NCBI GenBank assembly: GCA_933207985.1
Contig: OW240915.1
Coordinates: forward strand, 106,481,271-106,545,270
Direction: 5' to 3'
Origin: Pelobates cultripes
Lineage: Eukaryota; Chordata; Amphibia; Anura; Pelobatidae
Length of the DNA: 64,000 bases
Position numbers and translations under genes: made by a program
The notes under the pieces: generated by a model
What the model was told of the DNA's origin: nothing
The model's input: only the letters and a program-made list of their open reading frames with translations
Database searches by the model: none
Shown here: one piece after another, positions 1 to 11,286 of the stretch
Layout of the letters: every line of letters begins with the position of its first letter
Position numbering within the stretch: position 1 is the first letter of the stretch

Positions 1-256
1 CTGCCTGCAGGGGGACTGCCTGTGCTGACAGGCAGTCTCTCTGCTAGTGTAAAATCAGTAAAAAAAAAAAATAAAGTTAATGTTAATAAAAAAATAAAAG
101 AATTATATATGTGTATATATGATATATAGACATATATTATATCTATATAATATATGTCTATATATCATATATATATATATTGCCATACTAAGTGTATTTT
201 TATATTCATATGTACTTATATTAATATAAAAATACACTTATAATTAAATTACACAC

Positions 257-293
<37 letters not shown>

Positions 294-1820
294 ATAAAAT
301 ATAAATAATAAGTAATTTAAATTAAATAATTTTTTTTAAATAATAAAAATTTAAAAAAAATTATATCTATATGAAATTTTATTCTAACTGTATTTTAAAA
401 TTAATATATATATATATATATATATTTATATCAAAATACACTTGAATTTGTATATATATCTAGGTATATATAAATAAAAATAATACGAAATATACATATG
501 TCCATATACAAAATTAGATAAATAATTATATAAATATACACGTAGACTTCAAATATATAAATATGCATATATATTTAAATTCTACGTGCGTATTTATGTA
601 ATATTTTTACAGAATTCAGTAATTTTATTGATTGCAATTTGAGGGACCTGCCTGCCAGAGAATTTAATTTGCTTGCACTGTATTTTACCCTGTAACGTTC
701 TACGACACCCTAAAACCTGTACATGGGGTTACTGTTTTACTCGGGAGACTTCGCTGAACACAAATATTAGTGATTCAAAACAGTAAAACATATCACAGCG
801 ATGATATTGTCAGTGAAAGTGACTTTTTTTGCATTTTTCACACACAAACAGCACTTTTACTGATGATATAATTGTTGTGATACGTTTTCCAGTTTTTAAA
901 CACTAATATTTGTGTTCAGCGATGTCTCCCGAGTAAAACAGTACCCCCCATGTACAGGTTTTATAGCATTTTTGAAAGTTACAAGGTCAAATATATGGGT
1001 CAAATATTTTTACATTGAAAATGGCCAGGTTGGTTACGTTGCCTTTGAGAGCGTATGGTAGCCCAGGAATGAGAATTACCCCCATGATGGCATACCATTT
1101 GCAAAAGAAGACAACCCAAGGTATTGCAAATGGGGTATGTCCAGTCTTTTTTAGTAACCACTTGGTCACAAACACTGGCCAAAATTAGCGTTCAATTTAG
1201 TTTTTTTACTTTTTTCACACACAAACAAATATGAATGCTTACTTTGGCCAGTGTTTTCGACTAAGTGGCTACTAAAAAAGACTGGACATACCCCATATTG
1301 TCTACTTTAAAAAAAATATGTACCTGTGGGGTGTTATTCAGAGATTTATAACAGATAATAGTGTTACAATGTCACTATTGATAAATTTAAAAAATGTATG
1401 TTTTGAAAACGCAATATCCTACTTGTACCTATAGCCCTATAACATGCAAAAAAGCACGTAAACACTGGTTATTTTTAAACTCAGGACAAAATTTTGAATC
1501 TATTTAGCAGTTTTTTTCATTCGTTTTTGTAGATGAGTAAAAGATTTTTCAAGTAAAAGTAAAAAAACATGTATTTCTTTTTCAATTTTTCATCATATTT
1601 TTTTTTTTTTTTCAATTAATTAAAATACATGAGATTATATAAATAATGGTATGTAAAGAAAGCCCCTTTTGCCCTGAAAAAAACAATATATAATTTGTAT
1701 GGGAACAGTAAATGAGAGAGCGGAAAATTACAGCCAAAGACAAACACCACAAAAGTGTCAAAATATGCCTGGTCGCAAATGTACAACATCGCAAAAACAG
1801 TCCAGTCCTTAAGGGGTTAA
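1..1820 (-). mobile_element. TTAACCCC-ended repeat with nested inverted repeats (partial)
   Basis: Read on the minus strand, the element begins at about 1820 with TTAACCCCTTAAGGAC and runs off the left edge of the window. It contains two internal inverted repeats. Positions 716-790 pair with about 895-965 (around the motif GTACAGGTTTTA / TAAAACCTGTACATG). Positions 1130-1180 pair with 1238-1296. Its far part is AT-rich (about 60-630), and the first 47 bases resemble the sequence near 47600-47650. A second copy in the opposite orientation is at 37800-39400. No coding capacity is visible, so it is probably a non-autonomous DNA transposon. The TTAA end suggests a T2/Kolobok or piggyBac-like target site; the class is inference. 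Confidence 0.6.
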
Positions 1821-2489
1821 AGTCTGTTTTTTAAGGAAAACTCACTTCCTATGCTGCATACTTTTCTTGATTTTTAAACATCAGAGCATGTAAGGATTGG
1901 AATAGGTAGACTGTTTTTAGCTTCCTTGTTTATATAATTGTCTATTGTTTGTGTGTGCACCACATGCAGAGTAAGGAAGACTGTCTCTTGAGATAGTGAA
2001 CTGCAGACTGTGACACTTTTTTTTTTGTGTGGTTTCAATAGAAAAATACTACCCATTGACTAAACAGTGAACTGCCATAGTATGGCAGCTGTCTCTTTAT
2101 AATTCAGGTCCTGTTATCCCTATGATCATTGGGACTGAGGGTTGGGGATAACCTAAAACTACTTAACTCCTAAACCTCTGCTTGACAGATGTGTATGGGA
2201 TAACAACAGTTCCCAAAGTCCTGAAAGACACTCTCCTGAATGGACACTCTCCTATATCATATGTGCATGGGAGAGGACTGCATTCAACTGTAGGCACACC
2301 CAATAAGCAGTGCACAAAGGGACACTTTCCCGTTATGTAGAAGTAAAATTGGCAATATGCAATCATACAATAAATAAATGAACCACTTGCTAAAACAAAG
2401 TTGTCTACTCCCAAAATCTTTCTCTGTGAAGGGGTCAGAGGTCCTGCAAATGCCTACATATTCAGTTTTTGAGCCACAAATTGTCAGTA
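1821..2489. other. Gene-free intergenic stretch
   Basis: No gene, structured repeat or splice-flanked exon was recognised here. The reading frames present are short and show no familiar domain. Confidence 0.5.
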
Positions 2490-2924
2490 TTAAAGGACCA
2501 CTATAGGCACTCAGACCATTTCAACTCAATGAAGAGGCCTGGGTGCCAGGTCCTCCTAGTATTAACCCTGCAGCTGTAAACAGAGAAACTGCCATGTTTA
2601 CATTGAGGGTTAATCCAGCCTCTAGTGGCTGTCTCCATGACAGCCACTAGAGGCGCTTCCACGATCCTCAATGCGAAAATCGCATTAAGGACACGCTGGA
2701 CGTCCATGGGAAAGCAATGAGTAATTCAGTGCTGACGTTGGCAGGGGGAGGAGAGGTCACCAGCACTGAGGGAGCCCGGCGCTGGGTATAGGTAAATGGC
2801 TCAAGGGGTTTTAACCCCTTCAGCACAGCGGGTAAAGGGCTCTGAAGGAGGGGGAGGGGAACCTAATAACCCTATGATGCCAGGAAAACAAGTTTGTTTT
2901 CCTGGCACTATAGTGCTCCTTTAA
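2490..2924. mobile_element. T2/Kolobok-like MITE
   Basis: Starts TTAAAGGACCACTATAGGC and ends CACTATAGTGCTCCTTTAA, so the termini are inverted and flanked by TTAA. The interior shares modules with the copies at 3680-4035 and 14540-15021 (GGTTAATCCAGCC, then CTAGTGGCTGTCT, then a near-palindrome around CAGGAAAACAAG). It has no coding capacity. TTAA-flanked families with AAAGG termini are typical of amphibian T2-type MITEs (family knowledge). Confidence 0.75.
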
Positions 2925-3596
2925 GTTCATTAAAATTCTGATTTTAAATAGAATCTTAATCTTTATTGTGTGACTTAGCAAAAGTAAATAATTTCAAGGA
3001 GTGCTAATTTGTTTTGTAGACCCTTGGATGCAAAGGCAAGAATATCTTGTTTTGGAGAGTTAAAGCAAACTCTGTTGTCAATAACCTTTGTACCGTTGAG
3101 GTTATCAGAAATGTGTAATATATCTTTAGGGTGGCAAGTTTAATTTTCCTTCATTTCAAAAGCAATTACTTAAATAGTTCTGGTTTGCAATTGTCATCAT
3201 AAATCATCTGCAGTTTTGTTTGGATTGTATAATTCAAAGTTAATTTAATTGTTGGGAATTGAAAGTGATTTCAATGTGAATTTTGAATTCAATACCAAAA
3301 AATCATCCAAGTCAGCTATATTTCTATTGCAGGTGTTTTGGTCTACACTGGAATTCACATTGAATTCCTGCCAGTTTTCTCTTTAGTAACCCTGCATGTG
3401 CTTTCCATTTGCTTTTGTGCCTTCTCTCATCCTGTATTGTACACGCTGAATCACTACTGGAATCTCTATAAAACATCCAATACATGTGATCACAGGTATT
3501 CATTTTAGATCATGCTAGATTTAAATATTTTGATTGACTGCATTGTACTGCAGAGAATGGCATTTGGTTGTTGATCCAAAATTTTTGTGTATTAGA
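2925..3596. other. Gene-free intergenic stretch
   Basis: AT-rich unique-looking sequence. No exon, RNA gene or terminal-repeat structure was seen. Confidence 0.45.
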
Positions 3597-4450
3597 TATT
3601 ATTATTATTATAATATTTATATAGCGCCAACAAGTTCCGTAAGGCTTTACAATGGGTGGAGAAACTGCAATTTTTATAAATGGGTTAATCCAGCCTCCAG
3701 TGGCTGTCTCTTGACAGCCGGTAGAGGCGCTTGCGTGCTTCTAACTGTGAAAATCACAGTGAGAAGACGCCAGCGTCCATAGGAAAGCATTGTGAATGCT
3801 TTCCTATGGACTGGCTGAATTCGTGCGCGGCTCCTGCCGCGCATGCGCTTTCAGCCGAAGAGGGAGGTGAGGAGGAGGAGAGCTCCCCGCCAGGCGCCGG
3901 AGAAAGAGGTAAGTTTAACCCCTTCCTCTCCATCCAGCCCAGCAGGAGGGGGTCCTTGAGGGTGGGGGCACCCTCAGGGCTCTATAGTGCCAGGAAAACA
4001 AGTATGTTTTCCTGGCACTATAGTGGTCCTTTAAGAGGAGTTTGAGGCTGCAACTGCAGCTCTTTTGGGTTTCGGTGTTGTTCCTTCACGGAATCCATTT
4101 CTGTACCTCCTGTACACAACCAGATGTCTCGTACGTCCAGTACCAGTGGTGTTGCTTCTCTTGGCTTTGGCGCTCCAGTTATACTTTCTCTTGCGCTTTG
4201 CTGGGTATCCACACTTGCCACAGGTGGATTTTTGCAGATGATATGCCTTAGGTCCACAGCGACGACACAGTGTGTGACTTGTTCCGGCGCTTGCTGAATG
4301 ACAATTTCCCCTTCGTCATCTTCCCCAGCGGCCGATGCGATCGAGCGTAACCAGACAAGTTTGACGCACAGAAACCGAGGGGCTGAGGGCCCTGTTCAAT
4401 GAGCTTACATGCTAGAGGGAGTGGGGTAAAGTGACACAAAAGGTAAGGGA
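3597..4450 (+). repeat. Dispersed GCGCCAAC-type repeat interrupted by a MITE
   Basis: Begins with a TTA-rich run followed by TATAGCGCCAACAAGTTCCG and a CTTTACAATGG motif. It ends near 4440 with GAGCTTACATGCTAGAGGGA and GACACAAAAGGTAAGG. From memory this pairing of start and end marks a very common frog repeat. A 5'-truncated TTAA MITE lies inside at about 3680-4035, ending CACTATAGTGGTCCTTTAA. The class of the outer repeat is not known to me. Confidence 0.45.
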
Positions 4451-4573
4451 AGTATTAGGGAAGTAGATTGGTAGAATAGTATTCACTGTAGACTTAGTAT
4501 GAGGTTTTTTGGAGCTGTAGAAAGATCATTTTTGAAAGGTATATCCAAACATACACAGTAAGATAAAAAAAAA

Positions 4574-5107
4574 TTAAAGGAACACTAAAGGCATTATAAC
4601 AACTATGCCCTGAGGCCCCCCAGCTCTCCAGATCTAAACCCTAGATTGCCTCATTAGCTGCGAGCTTCAGCTGGTTTCTCTCAGCCATTGATCTAAGCCA
4701 TGAAACTTTAGGCTTGGCTCAAACAGAGCGCTTCCATTCCTCTCACTGTCTAAACAGTAGTGCAGTTCCAGATATGATACATTATACTGTGCAATTTTTT
4801 TCTAGCATCAGGCTGTTTTAATGCTCTATGTAGGCATGTCTGTCTCTACTGGTTATCTTTCTTAACATGCATCTCTATGAGGCAAGTTCAGTGTCTGCAT
4901 GCAGAGGTTGGAGGCACTAAATGGCAGTGCGGCACACTGGGCAGCACTGCCCCAGGAAGCACCTCTAGCAGCCACCTGAGGCGTGTCCAGTGGAGATGTC
5001 CCTAGGCTGTAATGAAAACACTGCATTTTCCCTGAAGGGAATAATTATACTCATCAGAGCAAATACAATAAGCTGTAGTTGTTCTGGAGACTATAGTGTC
5101 CCTTTAA
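4574..5107. mobile_element. T2/Kolobok-like MITE
   Basis: Opens TTAAAGGAACACTAAAGGC and closes CTATAGTGTCCCTTTAA. It shares an interior with the copy at 15156-15677 (GGCAAGTTCAGTGTCTGCATG, then GGAAGCACCTCTAGCAG). No coding capacity. Confidence 0.75.
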
Positions 5108-5246
5108 TTTTTTTCTTCCAGGCTTTCTCTGTGCTGACTGCCTGGTGCAAAGGACAGAGCTTCTAAAAGTGGACTGAGTTCAGATGGATGTTGCAGGATA
5201 CCATATTTTGTTTTCTAGATTTATTTTTATTTTTCACAACTCACAA

Positions 5247-5295
<49 letters not shown>

Positions 5296-5366
5296 TTTTT
5301 ATCGAATATGTAATAAAAAAAAATACGAGGAAGTAACTGTGCCCCTGAATTATTATTAGTTATATT

Positions 5367-5406
<40 letters not shown>

Positions 5407-8331
5407 GTGTGTATATATATATATATATGTATATGTATGTATAATTCTATATATTGAGATCTATTAAATCGAGGCCAATATCAAATGCACGGTCAAGTAG
5501 GAGAAAACAAAATAAAAATTTTTCCCTAGGAAATCAGTGCTAGTTTTTTATTCCAGACTGCCTTCACTTTACAGACTTTATTCAAGTACATTTTAAGTAA
5601 ATATTGTTTTTAGACAAATGTCTCTTTCTGAATAGAGCAGTGTGTACTTTAATGCATCACTGTATGGCAGAATATGTTTGTGTCTGTCCTCATTTTGTAA
5701 ACAGGAGGCGTAACCAGATAGAGGCTTGGAAATTTCTCTTTTGAGTCACATGAGTTGTTGGGATAAAGCTTTTCTTTTTATTTCTCAGATTACATGTCAT
5801 GCCAGCTGTTGCCTGGGATGTTACTGAAGCACACTCTTTTATTGTAAACGTTCGTGTCCATATACCGGTAACCAGATTCCACTATCCTATAAATAATTTG
5901 CTGGATACAAAAAGCAAATGTGACACTCCTTTAGGTAATACAATTGTAATCCTGCGTGTATGATAATTTATAGAACTAACTGATCTATTTTAAAGACAAT
6001 TTGAAAGAATTGCATCTTGGCAATCAAAGGAATAGGGAATAAAATCAGACATGGCTAGTCAATTGAACATAACATATGTTTAGATTTGTGCAAACTGTAC
6101 CCAGACTCAACATACAGGGAAACTATAGGAGAAATATCACCCCTTTTTAATACGTTATAAAGCTAATGCTTTGAAATAATGCAAACAAAGTAAAATAAAA
6201 AAACACACATATTCCGTATTTACTCAAATCTAATGTGCACCTTTTATTGGCAAAATAAAGTCTCCGAAATTGAAAAGCACATTAGAGTTAATGATGATGT
6301 ATGAAAAATAAAATTAAATATGCCTCTTTGTCCTCCAACTGGGCGCCTCCATCCTATTTCTCTGTCAGTTATTGTTATAACCTCTGTCCTTTGCACCTCT
6401 ATGCATGTTTCTGTTCTTCATTAGCAATGTTTGCCCTGGCAAAGCTGTTCAACTGTTTGACTACTTACTTTGCGGGTAGGCATCTTGCCACTTCTAGCAC
6501 CATAACCAGTACAGAATCATGTAGTGGTTAGGGTGATTTTAATCATGTAGTGGTTAGGGTGATTTTAAAACTGTAAAGTTACAAATATAAAATAATCTAT
6601 TAATATTTCTCAAGTAAAATAAAAGTGCAATGTGAGTCAATAGAAGAGAAGTATTATTCCAATCAATATTTGGTGTAACAATTTTTTCCCTTCAAAACTG
6701 CATCAGTTCTTCACAGTTTTACACAGTTCTACAATTGCATACAATTTTGTAGGGAACTTGGGAGGTAGTTTGTTAAAAACATCATGGAGAACTAACCACA
6801 GTTCTGCTAATTTAGGAATTCTTTTTTGTCTTGTTCTGGGCTGCCAATGACATTGCTAAAGGTGGAGTCACACATTTAGCAGCAAAGCGCAGACTCCAAG
6901 CACCATAAACACTTGAAATAGCTCAAGTGGTCACGAGGTTTGAGGCAACCTTTCAGTTTTATTTTTTTACACCTTAGGAATACATATTTGTTAGAACTAA
7001 ACATAAGATTACAAATTTGGAGTGACAGCCTCTTTAGAGTGCAAATGCTGTTCCCACTAGGCACAGTTCACTATATTTTGAACATTATCTTCCTTTGGAG
7101 AATCAATTGATAAAAGGTTTTTATTGTTCTAAATAGAAGCAGTCATTGGTATTGCATGGTTAGATAAACTTCAAAAGAATGACTGCTACAGTTTTCAATT
7201 ACATTTAAAAATAATAATAAAATATTATATATCCCATGCTTTTGAAATTCCCATGTTTAGTCTAATAGTGCAATGAAATGAAACACTGTTTAGAGACCAT
7301 GCTTATCAATAATACTGCCACAATGCTAGAGAAATCATCTGGAAATTATAGAATCACATTCTTAATATCTACACAAAAAGATATAACAGAAGGAATGGAA
7401 ACCGAAAGTAAGAGTTGTGCGGTTTATGTGATTTTGTTTGGATAAAATATTATCGCTAGTTGTTGAGAAATAGTCATAAGTTGTTTAACTTGATCCACTG
7501 GTGGAACAGATAATCAAAATAACACAATTTTATGTTAAAAGAACACTCCATAGAAAGAAAAAAATATTAAAAAGCGGAAATGCTTTAGGTGCTTGGAGGA
7601 ATTATGTAATATCGAAAATATGTCTTGGAGCTTTTAAATAACTTCGCTCCATAGCATTATTTGTTTTTCTGTAATGAGAATATATATATAAAATTATTTT
7701 ACATGGGTGTGTTGTAGCTATAGAATTCTGTTGCATACAAAAATAACCCAACAGCTCATTAGAGTGAGCTATATTATTTTGCATGCTGTATCAATTTGTC
7801 TCACACACATTCCTATTTGTGTCAGGATTTATGATTTGAGTCAGCATTTCAATTTGCAAATGTATCATATATTCACATTGACATGAGAACTTATTACTAT
7901 GGTTGTTTTTCTGTCTTGTGGCCGTCTTGTGCTCTTTGACCAGGGTTAAGAAATGTGCTATGTCTTGTGTTCTTACTCTAGGTTACTTCTCATTTTCAGC
8001 CTATTAGTAATTTAACTAAACTATACAAATATGTCTAAAATCCTTACATATGTAACATGATAACAGCTTTAATGATTTGTTCAGGACGTTCCTGACAACT
8101 GATGTTTGTAGTGCTGGACACCAGTCCTAAACAAGTCTTCAGTTTTCCACAATGGCTACATAAATGGGCATAGTCACATGTTCACACATTTTGTAGGAAG
8201 CGGATGGTGAGAACAGATTCCCCTCAGATAATTTTGTAACGGGGAATGAGTTGGGGGAGATCCCCAAGTCACAATGGTATAGCCACAAAGAGCTCTGTGG
8301 TTTAAGCATTGTGAAAACAGCTGATTGTCTT
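5108..8331. other. Gene-free stretch with TA microsatellites
   Basis: No gene was recognised over 3.2 kb. It contains (TA)n microsatellites at about 5248-5287 and 5370-5430. A 26-bp unit starting AATCATGTAGTGG is duplicated head-to-tail at 6515-6540 and 6541-6566. At 6655-6840 there is a segment that, from memory, resembles a DNA transposon fragment widely dispersed in fish and amphibians (AATATTTGGTGTAAC, then CTTCAAAACTGCATCAGTTC). The rest is AT-rich, without recognisable structure. Confidence 0.45.
6515..6566. repeat. 26-bp perfect tandem duplication
   Basis: Two adjacent identical 26-bp copies, each starting AATCATGTAGTGGTTAGG and ending GATTTT. The lack of divergence suggests a recent duplication. 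Confidence 0.85.
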
Positions 8332-8346
8332 TTGCACATAACTTTT
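8332..8346. repeat. Target-site duplication, 3' side of the L1-type element
   Basis: TTGCACATAACTTTT, identical to 10390-10404. Together the two copies bracket the insertion at 8347-10389. Confidence 0.8.
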
Positions 8347-10389
8347 TTTTTTTTTAAATTCTTTATTTTTGTAGTGCAAGTTTAGAACAGCAAGCCCATG
8401 TTGCCACAACAGCAGTCACAGGCATAACATCAACATACATTATCTGACATGGCAAGTGAGAGAACTGCACAGTTTTATAAATTGAAGCAGAAAAGGTCCG
8501 CACATTCTATGTTTTGTTAAAATAACTGAATGATATATGAGCTTGATCTAGGTATGCTTGAATATAGTACTAACATGGTAACGTTAGAAGTAAACAGGTG
8601 ATGGTCGCTAAACCGAACATAAACTTCGCCTAATCTGGGCGATTAAAGAGTTAGGGTGTAGTGTCGCCCTGCTAGCCAGTGTGGCCTCCCAAGGCTATGT
8701 GCCTCAGCTCGCTGAGGTCAAGGACACAGCGACATGAGTGGTAGGGCTGTGAGTGATAGGGTTAATCTGGGTAAGTGTAGCGAGCTCTTGGAAGCATGTA
8801 TCCCATACCCCTAGCGTAGCTATAGTTAAGTGGCTAGACTGCGTGTGCTAGTGTGGATAGTAGGTATGCAATTGGGTTGAATTAACCGACATAATGTCAA
8901 GCTGTGATGGAGTGAACCACCCTGTCTTTATGAGAGGTATGTGCTATACATATGGTGTATAAATGGATTAGACACGGTGGGCGTGAGATAGCGAGCTTAG
9001 GCTACTTCATTGTGGCCCAAGGTGCGTATCACCACTGGAGTGGTATTCGGGGAGGTCACGGTGTTAAATGGGCTGTGGTGGAGGACCCTGGGTGTTGTTC
9101 AAACTGATAGTCCCCGAGAGTTCACACCTTTGTGTAGGTGAAAAAAGAAGAAAACGTCCCGGTGAGCAGTCCCAGGCTCAGAGTCCCGGTTCAAGTGGTG
9201 GCTGCCGCATAGGGTTCCGCTGGTCTTTGCCTTGGCACAAATTCCGGTGCGCTAGCCGAGTGTGTCCCGAGGCTGCAGCTTGTGGGGCCTCTCTGCGCTG
9301 ATGCAGCTTCTAGGGTTGACAGTGGGAGGTTTAGCTTCTCTAATGCCTCTGCGGCCTCTTGTAGGTTCCGGGCCAGCACAGGGCCACTTGCGCTCTCTAT
9401 GCTCAGGGTCCGGCCGGGTCCCCAGCGGTATCGGATCTGTTGCTGCCGTAGGAGAGAGGTGACCTGCCGGAGGGACCTTCTCCAGGACAGTGTGCCACTC
9501 GATAAATCCGCATAGAAAGAGAGGGACATTTCTTCAAAGGTGTATGTTGGCCGGCCCTTGATGGCGTCGAGTACTGCCCTTTTGTCTCTTGCTGTTTGAA
9601 AGCGGAGGATTATATCACCGGTGGCCGTTGGTGGGGCTGTAATCGGCTTTGGGATGCGAAAAATCTCATCCAGCAGGATCGTTCTTGCCACTTTTGGAGT
9701 CAGGAGCGCAGTTAGCAGTCGCCTGGTAAGGTGAGGGAGCTCTGCTTCAGGAATGGAGTCCGCGACCCCCCTTAGCTTCAGGTTATTTTGGCGTCTCCTA
9801 TCTTCTTGGGTGGCCAATTGTTGTGTATGGAGTGTCGCTTGTTTTTTCAGGTCGCTTACCGCTGCTTGCAGTTCCGCAATCTGGCTTGTGTGGTCTCTGG
9901 AGGTGTTTTCCACCGTTCCCAGCCGGGTGCACAGGCCTTGCAGGTCTTTCCGGATTGTTGCCACCTCCGTTGAAATTTTTTCATGGTGGGAGGCCATGAG
10001 TGCCGAGATAGCCTCCATGGTGACCGGCGTGTGGGTTGAGGCGGGTGGTCGAGGTTTCTCAGGCAGTGGTGGTAAGCCTGTTGGTATGAGGCTCCCTTCT
10101 CCCTCATCGGATGTCTCATCCGAGAAGTCTGTACATCCTCCATGCAAGGACTCCATTGTTGCGCTCGCGGCCTCATGGGCCTGTCTCCACATGTCCCCGA
10201 TGTTCATACCCTGACGGGGCTTGTCGGGCTTTGGCTTCTTCGTTTTTCTGCCCATTGTTGTCGGGTGTGTTAAGGGCACCTTGGGGTCCGTTGGGCCGTG
10301 TTGGGCTTCAATATCAGCAGGTTTGTATAATTTTAGTCGGGAGCTCCTCGGCCATGCGACTATCCTTGTCCGTAGCTTCAAGAAAAGGC
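8347..10389 (-). mobile_element. L1-type retrotransposon with ORF1 only (HAL1-like)
   Basis: A 2.04-kb insertion on the minus strand. It is flanked by a perfect 15-bp direct repeat, TTGCACATAACTTTT, at 8332-8346 and 10390-10404, which is a long target-site duplication typical of target-primed reverse transcription. On the minus strand the order is a short 5' leader, an open ORF1 (10381-9191), about 0.8 kb of noncoding sequence, an AATAAA signal (complement of 8362-8367) and an A tail (8347-8355). No endonuclease or reverse transcriptase frame is present. The structure resembles HAL1 (half-LINE) elements, which keep ORF1 and lack ORF2; the comparison is inference. Confidence 0.8.
9191..10381 (-). 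CDS. L1 ORF1p-like RNA-binding protein of a retrotransposon
   Basis: An uninterrupted frame of 396 codons. A likely internal start is the methionine at 10255 (MGRKTKKPKPDKPRQG), which would give about 354 residues with a basic N-terminus like known L1 ORF1 proteins. Counting from the upstream methionine, residues 120-195 are a heptad-like coiled coil (ENTSRDHTSQIAELQAAVSD). Then comes the RRM-type entry motif RRRQNNLKLRGVADS, a central RNA-binding domain, and a C-terminal domain around LSFYADLSSGTLSWRRSL. In L1 elements this protein trimerises and coats the element RNA as a nucleic-acid chaperone. It is not a host gene. An intact frame without ORF2 suggests a young element, or one mobilised in trans. 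Confidence 0.8.
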   Translation of the reverse strand: MKLRTRIVAWPRSSRLKLYKPADIEAQHGPTDPKVPLTHPTTMGRKTKKPKPDKPRQGMNIGDMWRQAHEAASATMESLHGGCTDFSDETSDEGEGSLIPTGLPPLPEKPRPPASTHTPVTMEAISALMASHHEKISTEVATIRKDLQGLCTRLGTVENTSRDHTSQIAELQAAVSDLKKQATLHTQQLATQEDRRRQNNLKLRGVADSIPEAELPHLTRRLLTALLTPKVARTILLDEIFRIPKPITAPPTATGDIILRFQTARDKRAVLDAIKGRPTYTFEEMSLSFYADLSSGTLSWRRSLRQVTSLLRQQQIRYRWGPGRTLSIESASGPVLARNLQEAAEALEKLNLPLSTLEAASAQRGPTSCSLGTHSASAPEFVPRQRPAEPYAAATT

Positions 10390-10404
10390 TTGCACATAAC
10401 TTTT
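10390..10404. repeat. Target-site duplication, 5' side of the L1-type element
   Basis: TTGCACATAACTTTT, identical to 8332-8346. Confidence 0.8.
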
Positions 10405-11231
10405 AAAACAAAAGTTAATCAATCCCGGGAAAAAACTAAATAATATTTAGTATATAAATCTCAATGAAAACATGCAAGTATTTAATTATGCATTTTTTTC
10501 ATTGGGGGTATAACTAGAAATATCTTGCAGAGTTTGTAAACCCTCCCATTCTAATCCCACCCTAATATTCTATGGCTGTCAAATCACAGATTTTCCAATG
10601 CAGCTCAATGAGAAGTCTTTACCAGTCAGGTGCTCTGGACAATCGCTGCTTCTTGATCCAGCGAAACCATAAGATGGCACTGGAGCTTAGAACACACCGA
10701 CCTATGGGGTGCAATGTCTGGGTGACTGCCAGGAGGAAAGCGCACAGCACTTCCACTGCTGCCAGTCACTCCATGTAGCATGGCTGCATGGACCGCAGAT
10801 CAGGGTCACATCTTCTACCTGATCTTACAAAAAAATGCTTGCTGGTAGACTAAACAGCTATCTGTCAGAACAGAAAAAAGACACAGAAGATCCTCTGGTA
10901 AGCAGGCACACCAGAAGGAGGATTTCGGGGTAAAAGATCACAAAGAGGTGGGATGGGGCCAGTGCAGGGGGTGCAAAAATCTCCTACCTCTGGCTGGGGA
11001 CTTGGATTTCACAACTCACCTCGCTCTCCCTGCAGCCTGCACGGAGCAGGTGCTAGGCAGTGAAGTCAGCCGGCCTCCTCTGATGATGTCAGAGGAGGGG
11101 GCATGACTTCCACTGCTCCCAGACTCCCAAGCGGTCTTCAGTGGAACTCCTGCCTTCAGCTCCTATCTGGCCTGTCCCACCTGACCACCAAGGGTAAGAT
11201 TCCCCTACACCCAAGGTAAGCCTCAGGAAAG

Positions 11232-11286
<55 letters not shown>

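Noticed and set aside
9262..10443. Plus-strand frames of 60-153 codons
   Set aside because: Antisense shadows of the L1-type ORF1 on the minus strand.
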